This document shows, one piece after another, positions 27,731 through 36,531 of a DNA stretch of 64,000 nucleotides; position 1 is the stretch's first letter, and every line of letters begins with the position of its first letter. Under the pieces are notes generated by a model. The model had not been told where the DNA came from, did not search any database, and worked only from the letters and a program-made list of their open reading frames with translations. Source of the stretch: CAWIVH01 sp963839475 (GTDB taxonomy: Bacteria; Acidobacteriota; UBA6911); assembly GCA_963839475.1 (NCBI GenBank), contig CAWIVH010000021.1:620001-684000 (forward strand). The letters are read 5' to 3'. The translations under genes and the position numbers were made by a program.

Positions 27731-28267
27731 CTAGGTCAGATTGATTTCGAAAATGCAGCGTTTGCTGCCGCCGAGCTTCGACTCCTTGAGAGAAGCATGG
27801 ATGGGCTTCCCGAAAATGGTCTCGAAGGCTTCCATTTGATACCCTACGGAGCAGTTGCACCAGAGCACCGGTGTTCGCGTGGAATCAACGAGCGGGCAAC
27901 CGCACTCGCCTTCGGCTACCGCCACGGTGATTTTGTTGCTTTTCTTGTCCCACGAGAATTCAGTGCCCCAATTCTTCTTGGCGGCGGCAAAGTACCCTTC
28001 AGGGTCATTCTTAAAATTGACGTGAAGCTTGCCCAGTTTGGCACACTCCCGGCCGGTCTTTTGCAGGATCCCAACAGCGGCCTCCGAAGTCGTATCTGCC
28101 GCGATGAAACCCAGCATCTTGGATAACTGATAACGAGCGAATGCGAGCCGCTGGTCTATGGCATTCACATCCTCGGCATGCAACGACTCAACGGCCACGA
28201 TGGGACTTAGAACACATCTGCACACGCCCAATCCACAGACGTTCTTCAGGAATTCTTTCCTATCCAC
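27731..28267 (-). CDS. Cys-rich protein, DUF6144-like
   Basis: A 178-residue protein starting at GTG 28267 with GGGAGG 5 nt upstream. The N-terminus VDRKEFLKNVCGLGVCRCVL resembles a short export or anchoring segment rich in Cys. The C-terminal half has ECGCPLVDSTRTPVLWCNCSVG, then FETIFGKPIHASLKESKLGG and CIFEI. Cys-Pro-Leu, CxCSVG and the ending C-x-F-x-I resemble DUF6144/V4R-like proteins, in which the Cys may hold a metal or disulfides. No partner gene is close. The neighbour on the other side is a divergent two-component pair. Confidence 0.62.
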   Translation of the reverse strand: MDRKEFLKNVCGLGVCRCVLSPIVAVESLHAEDVNAIDQRLAFARYQLSKMLGFIAADTTSEAAVGILQKTGRECAKLGKLHVNFKNDPEGYFAAAKKNWGTEFSWDKKSNKITVAVAEGECGCPLVDSTRTPVLWCNCSVGYQMEAFETIFGKPIHASLKESKLGGSKRCIFEINLT

Positions 28268-28606
28268 ATTTACCTCCCTTCTTCGGGCGATTCTGAATAT
28301 CCTCTGGGACCACACATACAAAATACGTTCTCCGCTGGAGAACGTTCCTAATTCTCGTCAGCGTTCTGGCCCATGCAATTAAGAGTGTACCGGTACCCGC
28401 AGCAGCAGGTTGGGAGTGCGCCGACGATGGATAGTCATTGCTGTGTCCCAAGCGCGAGTGTAGGATGCTTGAACAGTAGCAGATCGGTGGCGCCTGCAAG
28501 CAGCAGGTCATGGCGTCCTCCCGCCGTCGAGGCCGCCTATCCGGCTTAGGCGCACCGGTTGTTATAGCTCCAGTTCAGCGACATACATTTCGGGAGCAGC
28601 GCGCCT
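28268..28606. other. Intergenic between divergent genes
   Basis: Divergent promoter region of the Cys-rich gene and the sensor kinase. A TATAGC-like hexamer near 28564 precedes the kinase. I see no gene, long repeat or clear terminator. Confidence 0.45.
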
Positions 28607-29920
28607 GTGGATTTCGCACCTGGCCCGGGAAGGGCAGCCGTGGATGTCGCGCTCGTCGAGTGGCGCAAAAAGGCCGCCAATATCCTGCTTGCTGTAAGCG
28701 CCGCTGCCTTCCTGCCATCTATCATCCTTTTCTTATTCGGCTATGGGCCGTCTATTCCGTCACTCGTGAGATCGATTGTCCTGATATCATATCTCCTCAT
28801 GATCGGCGCCGCCCTGTTTCGCCGGACTGAGTACCGGAGGCGGCTGATTGCCTACTTCATAGCGGCATACGCTATCGTGGCATGCGCGAACCTTGCGCAT
28901 CCCGGATCCGTCGCTGAGGTTGGCCTTGTTGCTACTCCGATCCTGGTTTTGGTGCTTTGCGGCTCCGCGGCCGCCAGGATTGCCATCCTCACGAGCTTCA
29001 CCATCCTTCTCTTAACTCCGTTCCTGCGGAACCTGCCCCGCGTTGCCCGAGCCCTGGGAATCGGCCCCACGCAATCATACCCGCCGGACCTCGTCTGGTA
29101 CCACGCAGCCGTTATAGCGGGGTTTCTGGTCATTCTGATGATGCTGCTGGATCGCTTCCACCACTTTCTCCTGGACGCGCTCGCCGCCGAACGCCGGGCG
29201 ACCGGTAAACTCCAGAGCGAAATCCAGGAACGGCGGCAGCTTGAGCGAGACGTGGCGCGCATTGGCGACGACGAACGCCGCCACCTGGGCAGCGAGGTCC
29301 ACGACGGCGTTTGCCAGCAGCTCACCGGCGCGCTCCTGCGCTGCCAGGCGATGGAGTCGCGGCTCGAGAGGGGGGCGTCGCCCTCCTCTGCAGAATTAGG
29401 GGCCCTTTCGTCACTGTTGGGCGAAGCGATCAATGAAGCGCGCGCGGTTGCCCGGGGACTTTGCCCGCTGGAGCCCAGTCCCGAAGCTCTTGAGCCAGCC
29501 TTGCGCGCGCTAGCGAGGCGAACTCACAGCCTGTCGGGAGTGGCTTGCGAGTTCATCGCAGCGGGAGATGTTCGGGTGGAGGATCCGGCGGCCGCGCAGC
29601 ACCTGTATCGTATCGCCCAGGAAGCGCTCAGCAACGCAGTACGCCACGCGCGCGCCGACCGCATTGCCGTCGAGCTGCGCGGAAGCGAAGACGAACTGGT
29701 CCTGCGGGTGGAAGACGATGGCGTGGGATTGGCGGGTACGCTCCCGTCCGGCGGGATGGGCTTGCGCAATATGGCGTACCGGGTCCGGATCCTGGAAGGG
29801 GAGTTTAACATCGAAGCCGCGCCCGGCGGGGGAACCCTTATTTCATGCCATGTGCCCCGTTCCCAACCTACCCGGAACGGCGGTGAACGGCATTCGGCTG
29901 CGGGAGGAAACAGGACATGA
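28607..29920 (+). CDS. NarL/UhpB-type sensor histidine kinase
   Basis: A 437-residue protein with about six membrane helices in residues 25-190 (ILLAVSAAAFLPSIILFLFG, VAEVGLVATPILVLVLCG, AGFLVILMMLL), then a HisKA_3 dimerisation domain whose phospho-acceptor His is near residue 232 in ERRHLGSEVHDGVCQQLTGAL, and a HATPase domain with YRIAQEALSNAVRHARAD, VEDDGVGL and GMGLRNM. No separate periplasmic sensor domain is seen, so it probably senses within the membrane. The start is GTG 28607 or the GTG at 28640, which has the better SD. The response regulator follows with an ATGA overlap. Confidence 0.9.
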   Translation: MDFAPGPGRAAVDVALVEWRKKAANILLAVSAAAFLPSIILFLFGYGPSIPSLVRSIVLISYLLMIGAALFRRTEYRRRLIAYFIAAYAIVACANLAHPGSVAEVGLVATPILVLVLCGSAAARIAILTSFTILLLTPFLRNLPRVARALGIGPTQSYPPDLVWYHAAVIAGFLVILMMLLDRFHHFLLDALAAERRATGKLQSEIQERRQLERDVARIGDDERRHLGSEVHDGVCQQLTGALLRCQAMESRLERGASPSSAELGALSSLLGEAINEARAVARGLCPLEPSPEALEPALRALARRTHSLSGVACEFIAAGDVRVEDPAAAQHLYRIAQEALSNAVRHARADRIAVELRGSEDELVLRVEDDGVGLAGTLPSGGMGLRNMAYRVRILEGEFNIEAAPGGGTLISCHVPRSQPTRNGGERHSAAGGNRT

Positions 29921-30576
29921 GTTCCGGCCATTCCGGCGTAACCGCGCCGATCCGAATCCTGGTCGTGGACGATCATCCCGCTGTCCGCGAGGGACTGGCG
30001 ATATTGGTTTCGTCCCAAGGCATGGAAGTCTGTGCGGAGGCCGGGACCCGCATCGAAGCCCTCGCGCGGGTGAAAGAGTCCCGTCCGGACTTGGCGATAG
30101 TGGATCTCTCGTTGGATCGCGAAGATGGCCTGCTGCTGATAGCTAACTTGAGGGCGGGCGGCGTGCCAGTGCTGGTTTACTCAATGCACAATGACTTGCA
30201 GCACGTCGAAGGCGCCTTTGCCGCCGGAGCTCTGGGGTATGTAACCAAGTCAGAGTTTCGCGGCGTGCTTACAAAAGCCATTCACGAAGTCTGCGCGGGC
30301 CGCCGGTTCGTCAGTCCCAGGGCCGCGGTGGTGCTGGCCGAGCGGCTCGCGGGATCGCAGGCCGGCGACACCGCCGCCGCGTTGAGTGCCAAGGAGCAGG
30401 AGGTGTATGACATGCTCGGCAAGGGCGAGGGCACCTTCGAGATCGCAGCCGCAATGGGCATTAGCACTCACACCGTGGAATCGTACTACGCGCGCATCCA
30501 ACTCAAACTTGGCCTCGAAGGGATGTACAAGCTCCGGCGCCATGCCATCGATCACTTGCGCCAGCAATCTAGCTAA
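29917..30576 (+). CDS. NarL/FixJ-family response regulator
   Basis: A 219-residue protein with a receiver domain (RILVVDDHPAVREGLAIL, phospho-acceptor Asp about residue 63 in AIVDLSLDRED, Lys in YVTKSEFRG) and a C-terminal LuxR-type HTH (LSAKEQEVYDMLGKGEGTFE, then GISTHTVESYYARIQLKLGL). The start overlaps the kinase stop, so the two are translationally coupled. It should be phosphorylated by the kinase at 28607. Target genes are not evident; the inverted repeat at 30711 lies just downstream and could be a binding site. Confidence 0.93.
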   Translation: MSSGHSGVTAPIRILVVDDHPAVREGLAILVSSQGMEVCAEAGTRIEALARVKESRPDLAIVDLSLDREDGLLLIANLRAGGVPVLVYSMHNDLQHVEGAFAAGALGYVTKSEFRGVLTKAIHEVCAGRRFVSPRAAVVLAERLAGSQAGDTAAALSAKEQEVYDMLGKGEGTFEIAAAMGISTHTVESYYARIQLKLGLEGMYKLRRHAIDHLRQQSS

Positions 30577-30710
30577 ATCGTTTTCAAGACCGTCGGCAGC
30601 TTCCCTGCCCCGAGCACTCCAAAACTCCCAATCGCCTGCTTTTAAAACACATCGGGATCCTCTGCGGTCGCTGAATTCTGACTGCAAAACGACATAGAAT
30701 GTGACGCGCC

Positions 30711-30754
30711 TGTGGTGGAATCCCACCACACGCATGTAGCGGAATTCCACCACA
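30711..30754. promoter_or_regulatory. Inverted and direct repeats of TGTGGTGG/CCACCACA
   Basis: TGTGGTGG (30711-30718) and CCACCACA (30723-30730) form a perfect 8-bp inverted repeat around AATC, and a second CCACCACA lies at 30747-30754, 24 bp on, each flanked by similar bases (GGAAT or ATTCC). They lie between the response regulator stop and the start of the AT-rich amidohydrolase (30885). Such clustered half-sites look like an operator, but the location also fits the end of a transcript. Confidence 0.5.
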
Positions 30755-30884
30755 CATTGTAGGCAAAACCCTCTGCATACAGGACCCATCCGAATTCGTA
30801 CGATGTGTCCGTCAGTGGGAAGCAACGTGAACGACGATAGTGGCCGGCGGCAGGGTCCAGCAAGCCGCAATACAGGAGGAGGTT

Positions 30885-32621
30885 ATGAAGAGCATCGTTT
30901 TCGGAATAAGGCGGCATGTAACCACCGTCATGGTTGGGATTTTCCTTGTCAGCGGTCTGGCCTTGGCCCAGAGACAACAGAATCTGGACAAGTCGGCTGA
31001 CATAGTGTTTATCAATGGACAGATATATACGGCCACTCATAAGAATCATTTTGCGGAGGCCGTGGCAGTCAAAGACGGACAATTTATGGAAGTGGGTTCA
31101 ACCAGGAATATTGATAAACTTGTGGGCGCACGGACCCGCGTGGTTGATCTTGGCGGAGCTTTTGCGATGCCGGGTTTCATTGATGGTCACATCCACCCGG
31201 CGCAGCCATATCTTCATGAAGAGGGTGGCGCTCTGCTGTTTCCCCAGAGTTTCAATAAGGAACAAATAGCTGAAGCAGTTGCCGCGTACCTGGTTAAAAA
31301 CCCGGATGCGCCGTATATTATCGGCGAAAAGTGGTCGGTGACGCTATTTCCGGACGGACACCCCAATAAAGAGTGGCTTGATTCCATGGTAAGTGACCGT
31401 CCCGCATTACTCCGTGATGAAACACGCCATGGTGCAGTTGCGAATACGGCGATGCTTAAACTCGCAGGCATTACTAAAGACACGCCGCAACCTGCGTATG
31501 GACTTATCGAAAAAGATCCTCAAACCGGAGAGCCGACAGGGTATCTTGCAGAAACCGCGATGCAGGCCGTTTTCAGCCAAATACCCTTGTATCCGGATGA
31601 AGTATGGGAACGCGCCATGAAACGCGCCATGGAAAACCTGACAGCCTGGGGTGTAACCGCATATAACGATATGTCGGCCAATGCGCCACAGTTCAGGGTC
31701 TATAAAAAAATGGAGCGCGAGGATGGTCTTAATTTCCATGTATCCGGGTCCATCCCCATGAACGACTGGGCAAAAGATCGCGTGGTTGATCCTGAGCCAA
31801 TCATTGCAATGGCAGACGAATACCGTTCACCTCTATTTGACCCCATTGCCAGGAAATGGTGGAGTGACGGAACGCCTTTGAGTAAAACGAGTCTGATGAT
31901 GGATGAGTATGCCGATGGCGGACACGGTACGATGATGGTTGCTGAGACCGATTTCGATCGGATGGTCGAAGAGGCATGCAAGGGCGCATTGGTGAGAGTT
32001 CATGCCATGGGCGACGGGACTGTTCGCTCCATTCTTGATGTATTCGAGCGAGTGCGCAAGCTCAATCCTGGAGGTATTTCGCAACCTCATCAGATGGCCC
32101 ATAACCTTTTTTTACGCGATGAGGATATTCCTCGTTTTCGCAGGCTCAATGTTGTGGCTGATTTTTCGCCGGTGATATTTTACCGTAGCCCAGAAACGAG
32201 CATACTTGAACAAGCGGTCGGCGTTGAGAGCATGAGATATTTTGCCAATATAAAGAAGACAATAGATAGCGGCGCCCCCGTTGCCATCGGAAGCGATTGG
32301 CCAACAGGCGCCATAGACGCGAATCCGTTAAGGATGCTTCAAGTTTTGGTGACGCGAAAAAACCCCTATGAAAAAAATACCGACGAGCCTTTGGGCGAAA
32401 CGATTAGTCTGGAAGATGCCATTCGGGTCATGACGCTCGGCGGAGCCTATTCCATGAGAAAAGAGAATGAACTCGGCAGCATAGAGAAAGGCAAGATCGC
32501 CGACATGGTTGTCTTGAATCAGAACCTTTTTGAAATTGACCCTGATTCAATCATCGACACCAAGGTTGTTTACACAATCTTTGCCGGTAAGATTGTGTAT
32601 GATGCAAAAATCTCACAATAA
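30885..32621 (+). CDS. Secreted YtcJ-like amidohydrolase
   Basis: A 578-residue exported hydrolase (amidohydro_3/YtcJ group). ATG 30885 follows AGGAGGAGG. The signal peptide is about residues 1-29 (VTTVMVGIFLVSGLALAQ). IVFINGQIYTA opens the composite beta domain; metal-site motifs include GFIDGHIHPA (HxH), DETRHGAVANT, VRVHAMGDGTVRSILD, and AIGSDWPTGAIDANPL. The end (GSIEKGKIADMVVLNQNLFEIDPDSI, TIFAGKIVYD) is typical. The gene is clearly less GC-rich than the two-component genes just upstream (29 of 60 bases G+C at 31021-31080 versus 42 of 60 at 29641-29700), which suggests horizontal transfer. Substrate unknown. Confidence 0.9.
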   Translation: MKSIVFGIRRHVTTVMVGIFLVSGLALAQRQQNLDKSADIVFINGQIYTATHKNHFAEAVAVKDGQFMEVGSTRNIDKLVGARTRVVDLGGAFAMPGFIDGHIHPAQPYLHEEGGALLFPQSFNKEQIAEAVAAYLVKNPDAPYIIGEKWSVTLFPDGHPNKEWLDSMVSDRPALLRDETRHGAVANTAMLKLAGITKDTPQPAYGLIEKDPQTGEPTGYLAETAMQAVFSQIPLYPDEVWERAMKRAMENLTAWGVTAYNDMSANAPQFRVYKKMEREDGLNFHVSGSIPMNDWAKDRVVDPEPIIAMADEYRSPLFDPIARKWWSDGTPLSKTSLMMDEYADGGHGTMMVAETDFDRMVEEACKGALVRVHAMGDGTVRSILDVFERVRKLNPGGISQPHQMAHNLFLRDEDIPRFRRLNVVADFSPVIFYRSPETSILEQAVGVESMRYFANIKKTIDSGAPVAIGSDWPTGAIDANPLRMLQVLVTRKNPYEKNTDEPLGETISLEDAIRVMTLGGAYSMRKENELGSIEKGKIADMVVLNQNLFEIDPDSIIDTKVVYTIFAGKIVYDAKISQ

Positions 32622-33061
32622 GTAAATCACTCGAGGCATACGGGGCCCCGGTGTCGCTGACCAACTATAGTCGGATCCCGCGGACGTGGCTTACTGGGGC
32701 TCCAAATCATAAAGTCTTGAACAGGTTTTAGGCGAACCTGCCCGCCCATAAAGCCACGCAGGCGAGGACAATTTCAGAACACCACTAACGCTGATCGGAC
32801 TCGCACCCCCTCATCATGGGCGCAAACGATAAGCCGATTTCAGGCGAGCCCTACCCATTTTATTTTGTCCTATGTTACTGAAGGCATGACATTTATTCGC
32901 GGTGTGAGGCCTCTCCTACAAGTCAGTTGTCCATCGTTCAACGGCCTTCCAATGTCTTGCTTGTGGACACATTACGCCGGGGGGTGAACCGAGAGTGACC
33001 GTGCGGGCCATTATACTTTCGCTGGGGCGATTGAGCGGGCGGGAAATGCGTTCGGTCGCGC
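32622..33061. other. Intergenic, no gene seen
   Basis: Spans the space between two convergent genes. It contains two loosely similar segments (TTTTAGGCGAACCTGCCC near 32726 and TTTCAGGCGAGCCCTACCC near 32838) but no ORF, clear terminator or known element. Confidence 0.4.
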
Positions 33062-35941
33062 TCACTTCTTTCCGGTAGGGACGAGGCGCGTGAGTTCCTC
33101 GAACCAGTTCGAAATGAGGTTGATCTGGGAAGGCGACTTACGGTCTTCCGCCGTTTCAATCACCAGAAACCGCCGGCCATCCGGACTGACATCCCAATTC
33201 CGTTCGACTCCGGTCCAATGGGGATGCTTGAAAAGCTGAATGGGCTGACCAATGGGGACACCATCAACCACCTTCACTGCCATTACTCCCGCGGTTGCCT
33301 GGTAGAAGAGCTCACCTCCTTTGGGGTTCCATGCCGGAGCGTGACCGCCGTTTATTGACACCCGTTTCTTCAGACCGGGTCCCGGATAGGCCTGCACATA
33401 GACCTCATAATGGCCTAGTTCATTCGATGCATAGGCGAAATAGAGTCCGTCGGGCGAAAATACGGCCTGCCCCTCTTGGAAAGGGGTATTTACCAATGGC
33501 CTTGCAGCTTGGGGTCGATCAAGGTTGACCTGCAAAATATCGAGCCGGGTTTTCGGATCCATCTCGTTATAAAGCAATACGTCGCCCTGCGGCGAAAACG
33601 AGGTCGCCCTTTGAGCATGTGAGCCATCGGTCAGCCGTTCCGGTTTCGCGCTTCCATCAACTGCAGTGGAGAAAATGTTATATTTTCCGTTCTGCCCAGA
33701 AGTGAACAACAATCTCCTGCCGTCTCGTGAAAACAAAGAGAACCAATCGTCGCTCCCCGGTGTCAGGCGGTTTAAAGGTTCGCCGTCGACACTACCGATC
33801 CATATATTGCGCTGCAAATCCTGCCTTACGGTAACCGCAAGCACTCTGCCATCGGGGGACAGCGCGGGAGTGGAATAGATTCGTGAATTATATCTCAGCG
33901 GGACCGTATTCCCGTTCCGATCTTTCCAAACAAGTCGCCCGGTGAAAGGTGAAGAGGACAGATACGCCAGCGTTCCGGTTTGGGAGACGTCATAACCGCA
34001 CAAATATTCGCCACCGGCAATATCGTCGATCAGGACGCGGGATTCGCCTCTTTTTTCAAGGCGGTCCGGATCGAAAGCAATGGCGAAAAGATGCCCTTCG
34101 GAAATGTAGGCCAGGTGCCCCGAGGGCAGGTAGTGGGCCCGGCTCCCATCATCGATCAGCGGCTGAACCCGACCGGTTCGAATCGAAACTGCCGCGATGC
34201 TTGCGCGCCCCTCCTGCCAGATTGTAAACAGGGCATAGTCGCCTCCCGGGAGAAGATGCGGCTGGATATGCCGGATGCTGCCGCTCTCCCCGGCGGGCTG
34301 CGTAATACGCTGAAGCTCTCCTCCTTCCGCCGACACGCTCCAGAGGCCGGCACCTGGATTTCCCCAACCGCCGAAAATGATCCGCCCGTCGCGCCCCCAC
34401 GCCCCGCCATAAATACCTCCGCCGGAGCAGATCCGCTTCGGCTGCCCTCCGCTCACAGGTATTTTGAATAAACCCTCTCCGCCTATGGTGTAAGCAATCC
34501 ATTCGCCATCGTAGGAGAAAAATGGGCCACCAGCTTTTTGAGTACCCATTAAGCCGCGAGGCTCCCACTCATCTCCTAGACGGCGCAAGTAGAGCCGCGA
34601 CTCATTCGAATCCTCAGCTGAGAAAACGATGGTCTTTCCGTCGGGGGAGATCGCCAAGCCTCCCCCGCCCCTCAGGCTCAAGCCCCATGTGGATACCGTG
34701 ATTGTCGAGCGCATCACCGGCTGAGCATTTCCCGTCCGCCACCGCTGAAAAAACATGGCACCACCGACCAGGGCAAGTGCGGAAATGATAATCGTTCCGG
34801 CCAAGGCCCATCGCCACTTCCTGACTCGCTGCACGGTCGTTCCTCTACTAACGCCTGGACTGCCACCTTCCCTGATCCAGCGCAGTTGGTCCGCCAAATC
34901 GTGGGCCGAACTCCAGCGCGCGTCAGGACTTTTCGCGAGGCAGAGTTTGATGGTGTGTTCGAGCAGCGGCGGCGTAAGAGGCTGCAATACGGCAAGAGGC
35001 GCGGGTTCACGTTCCAGAATCGCTGCAATCAGGCTTGCCTGGCTTGGTCCTTCGAAGGGTCGTTTGCCCGTGACCATCTCATAGAGGACCAGCCCGAGCG
35101 CCCAGATGTCTGTGCGCGCATCTGCCGGCTTCCCCTCCAGCTGCTCCGGTGCCATATAGGGCACCGTCCCCAGAATGGCGCCGTTTTCTGTCAGGGAAGC
35201 CGGGCTCTCTGCAGATGATTCGACTGCCAGCGGATCTCTTTGCAGCTTCGCAAGGCCGAAGTCGAGCAGTTTTGCCCCGGTGCCGGTGAGCACCACATTG
35301 CCTGGTTTCAGATCGCGGTGGACGATGCCCTGCCGGTGCGCCACGTCCAGCGCGTCTGCGATTTGCGCACCGAGATCAAGCGCCTGCACGAGAGGGAGGG
35401 GTCCCTTTTTCAGGCGTTCGGCAAGCGTTTCGCCGGCAAGATGCTCCATCACGAGAAATGCCTGTTCTTCGTACTCGCCAATGTCGTATAGGGTGCAGAT
35501 ATTGGGGTGGTTAAGAGCTGAGACAGCGCGGGCTTCACGCTGAAATCGTTCCAGAGACTGCCTGTTTTTTACCAGTTCACCGGAAAGGAACTTCAGGGCC
35601 ACAACCCGGCCTAGACGTACATCTTGGGCGCGGTAGACCACCCCCATGCCCCCGGCGCCGAGTTTTTCGATGACCCGATAATGAGAAATGGTGCGGCCGG
35701 TCAATTCTCCTGTCACCGCAATTTCCTGTTCTTTGGCCAACGCTTTCGCAGCATCTTCGATCGCGGGATCCTGCAGGAAACCTTCTGCCTTTGTCTGTTG
35801 CTCCAGGAGTGCCCCGACTTCCTTGCGAAGGGATTCATCTTTTGCGCAGGCTTCCTTCAGGTAGGCTTCTCGCTTCTCCCGTTTGATCTGCAGGGCTGAT
35901 TGGCAGATTCGCTCGATCTCTTTCCATCGTTTCGGATCCAT
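33062..35941 (-). CDS. Ser/Thr protein kinase with PD40 beta-propeller
   Basis: A 959-residue membrane protein. Residues 1-80 are the short helical region usual in acidobacterial kinases (EAYLKEACAKDESLRKEVGALLEQQ). The kinase domain (about 85-350) has the Gly loop GAGGMGVVYRAQD, Lys in VVALKFL, HRDLKPGNVVL, DFGLAKL and GTVPYMAPEQ, so it should be active. One transmembrane helix at about 377-397 (WALAGTIIISALALVGGAMFF) is followed by a periplasmic propeller of TolB/PD40 repeats (AISPDGKTIVFSAED, SPDGRVLAVTVRQDLQRNIW, FSPDGLYFAYASNELG). It probably senses an envelope ligand. It lies next to the broken tricorn protease genes, which carry similar propellers. Confidence 0.93.
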   Translation of the reverse strand: MDPKRWKEIERICQSALQIKREKREAYLKEACAKDESLRKEVGALLEQQTKAEGFLQDPAIEDAAKALAKEQEIAVTGELTGRTISHYRVIEKLGAGGMGVVYRAQDVRLGRVVALKFLSGELVKNRQSLERFQREARAVSALNHPNICTLYDIGEYEEQAFLVMEHLAGETLAERLKKGPLPLVQALDLGAQIADALDVAHRQGIVHRDLKPGNVVLTGTGAKLLDFGLAKLQRDPLAVESSAESPASLTENGAILGTVPYMAPEQLEGKPADARTDIWALGLVLYEMVTGKRPFEGPSQASLIAAILEREPAPLAVLQPLTPPLLEHTIKLCLAKSPDARWSSAHDLADQLRWIREGGSPGVSRGTTVQRVRKWRWALAGTIIISALALVGGAMFFQRWRTGNAQPVMRSTITVSTWGLSLRGGGGLAISPDGKTIVFSAEDSNESRLYLRRLGDEWEPRGLMGTQKAGGPFFSYDGEWIAYTIGGEGLFKIPVSGGQPKRICSGGGIYGGAWGRDGRIIFGGWGNPGAGLWSVSAEGGELQRITQPAGESGSIRHIQPHLLPGGDYALFTIWQEGRASIAAVSIRTGRVQPLIDDGSRAHYLPSGHLAYISEGHLFAIAFDPDRLEKRGESRVLIDDIAGGEYLCGYDVSQTGTLAYLSSSPFTGRLVWKDRNGNTVPLRYNSRIYSTPALSPDGRVLAVTVRQDLQRNIWIGSVDGEPLNRLTPGSDDWFSLFSRDGRRLLFTSGQNGKYNIFSTAVDGSAKPERLTDGSHAQRATSFSPQGDVLLYNEMDPKTRLDILQVNLDRPQAARPLVNTPFQEGQAVFSPDGLYFAYASNELGHYEVYVQAYPGPGLKKRVSINGGHAPAWNPKGGELFYQATAGVMAVKVVDGVPIGQPIQLFKHPHWTGVERNWDVSPDGRRFLVIETAEDRKSPSQINLISNWFEELTRLVPTGKK

Positions 35942-35965
35942 CGCAGTTATCCCCGTTGCATTTCT

Positions 35966-36157
35966 TTACACCTTCCAGAATTCCGCATGATGTTTGAACT
36001 GGCGAAACTGTTCAGTGTCAAGATCGATTACATCAGGTAGTGTCCTGATCGAGGCCTGTTGGAGGCAGCCGCACCCCGGGCACGACAGATATTTCCACCT
36101 TCTGAATTTGACGAGTTTATAGAGGATCCGATCGTGCGAGACGGTACTGCCAAGCAT
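35966..36157 (-). pseudogene. Kinase-leader remnant or small ORF
   Basis: From ATG 36157 a 63-codon frame reads MLGSTVSHDRILYKLVKFRR and then WKYLSCPGCGCLQQ. The first residues copy the start of the kinase at 50916 ((V)IGTTLGHYRILEKLG), and the DNA before it, including GGAGGAATTCTCC as SD, is homologous to that gene's leader. Kinase similarity ends after about 12 codons, so this is a leader joined to unrelated sequence. A CPGCGC pair might bind zinc, but I cannot support a function. Confidence 0.5.
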
Positions 36158-36266
36158 GGAGAATTCCTCCGCTGGCAATTGGCTCACTGCAATCAGAAAG
36201 GCGTGAACTCGCCTTGATTATAGTCAACCCGGTTCGGCCCTGGGTAGCTGAATCTACAGCACTTGT
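36157..36266 (-). promoter_or_regulatory. Promoter-leader cassette, copy 1
   Basis: On the minus strand: GATTCAGCTACCC (36254-36242), then 19 nt, then TATAAT (36222-36217), then 59 nt to an SD and ATG at 36157. The same order and spacing recur at 46756-46880 and 53171-53290, which marks a conserved promoter and 5' leader. CACTTGT at 36260-36266 is also shared. Confidence 0.65.
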
Positions 36267-36531
36267 GTAAGTGAGTCGGACACCGGAAACTGGCAAGCGC
36301 CCAGGATAGTCTTCTGGTCCGTCACATCCAAAGCTGATGCAGTGCCATGCCGGTTCCGGCGCCTTCTCCCCGAACGTGACCCGCAGACAATCGGGGGAGA
36401 TCTCACTTCTCCGGGTGCCAGACCGGAACTTTGGCGATCCCTCCCAGGTTTTGCAGCCGAGTCATCGGATCGAGATCGAGGCAGTGGAGGGCGCCCGGCG
36501 GCACCCGTACCATGTCAGATTATCTCCCGGT

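Noticed and set aside
30642..31082. 146-codon minus-strand frame with repeated WWNSATCVWWDSTTG-like sequence
   Set aside because: It overlaps the start of the well-supported amidohydrolase on the other strand, and the apparent repeat is a translation of the TGTGGTGG inverted repeat.
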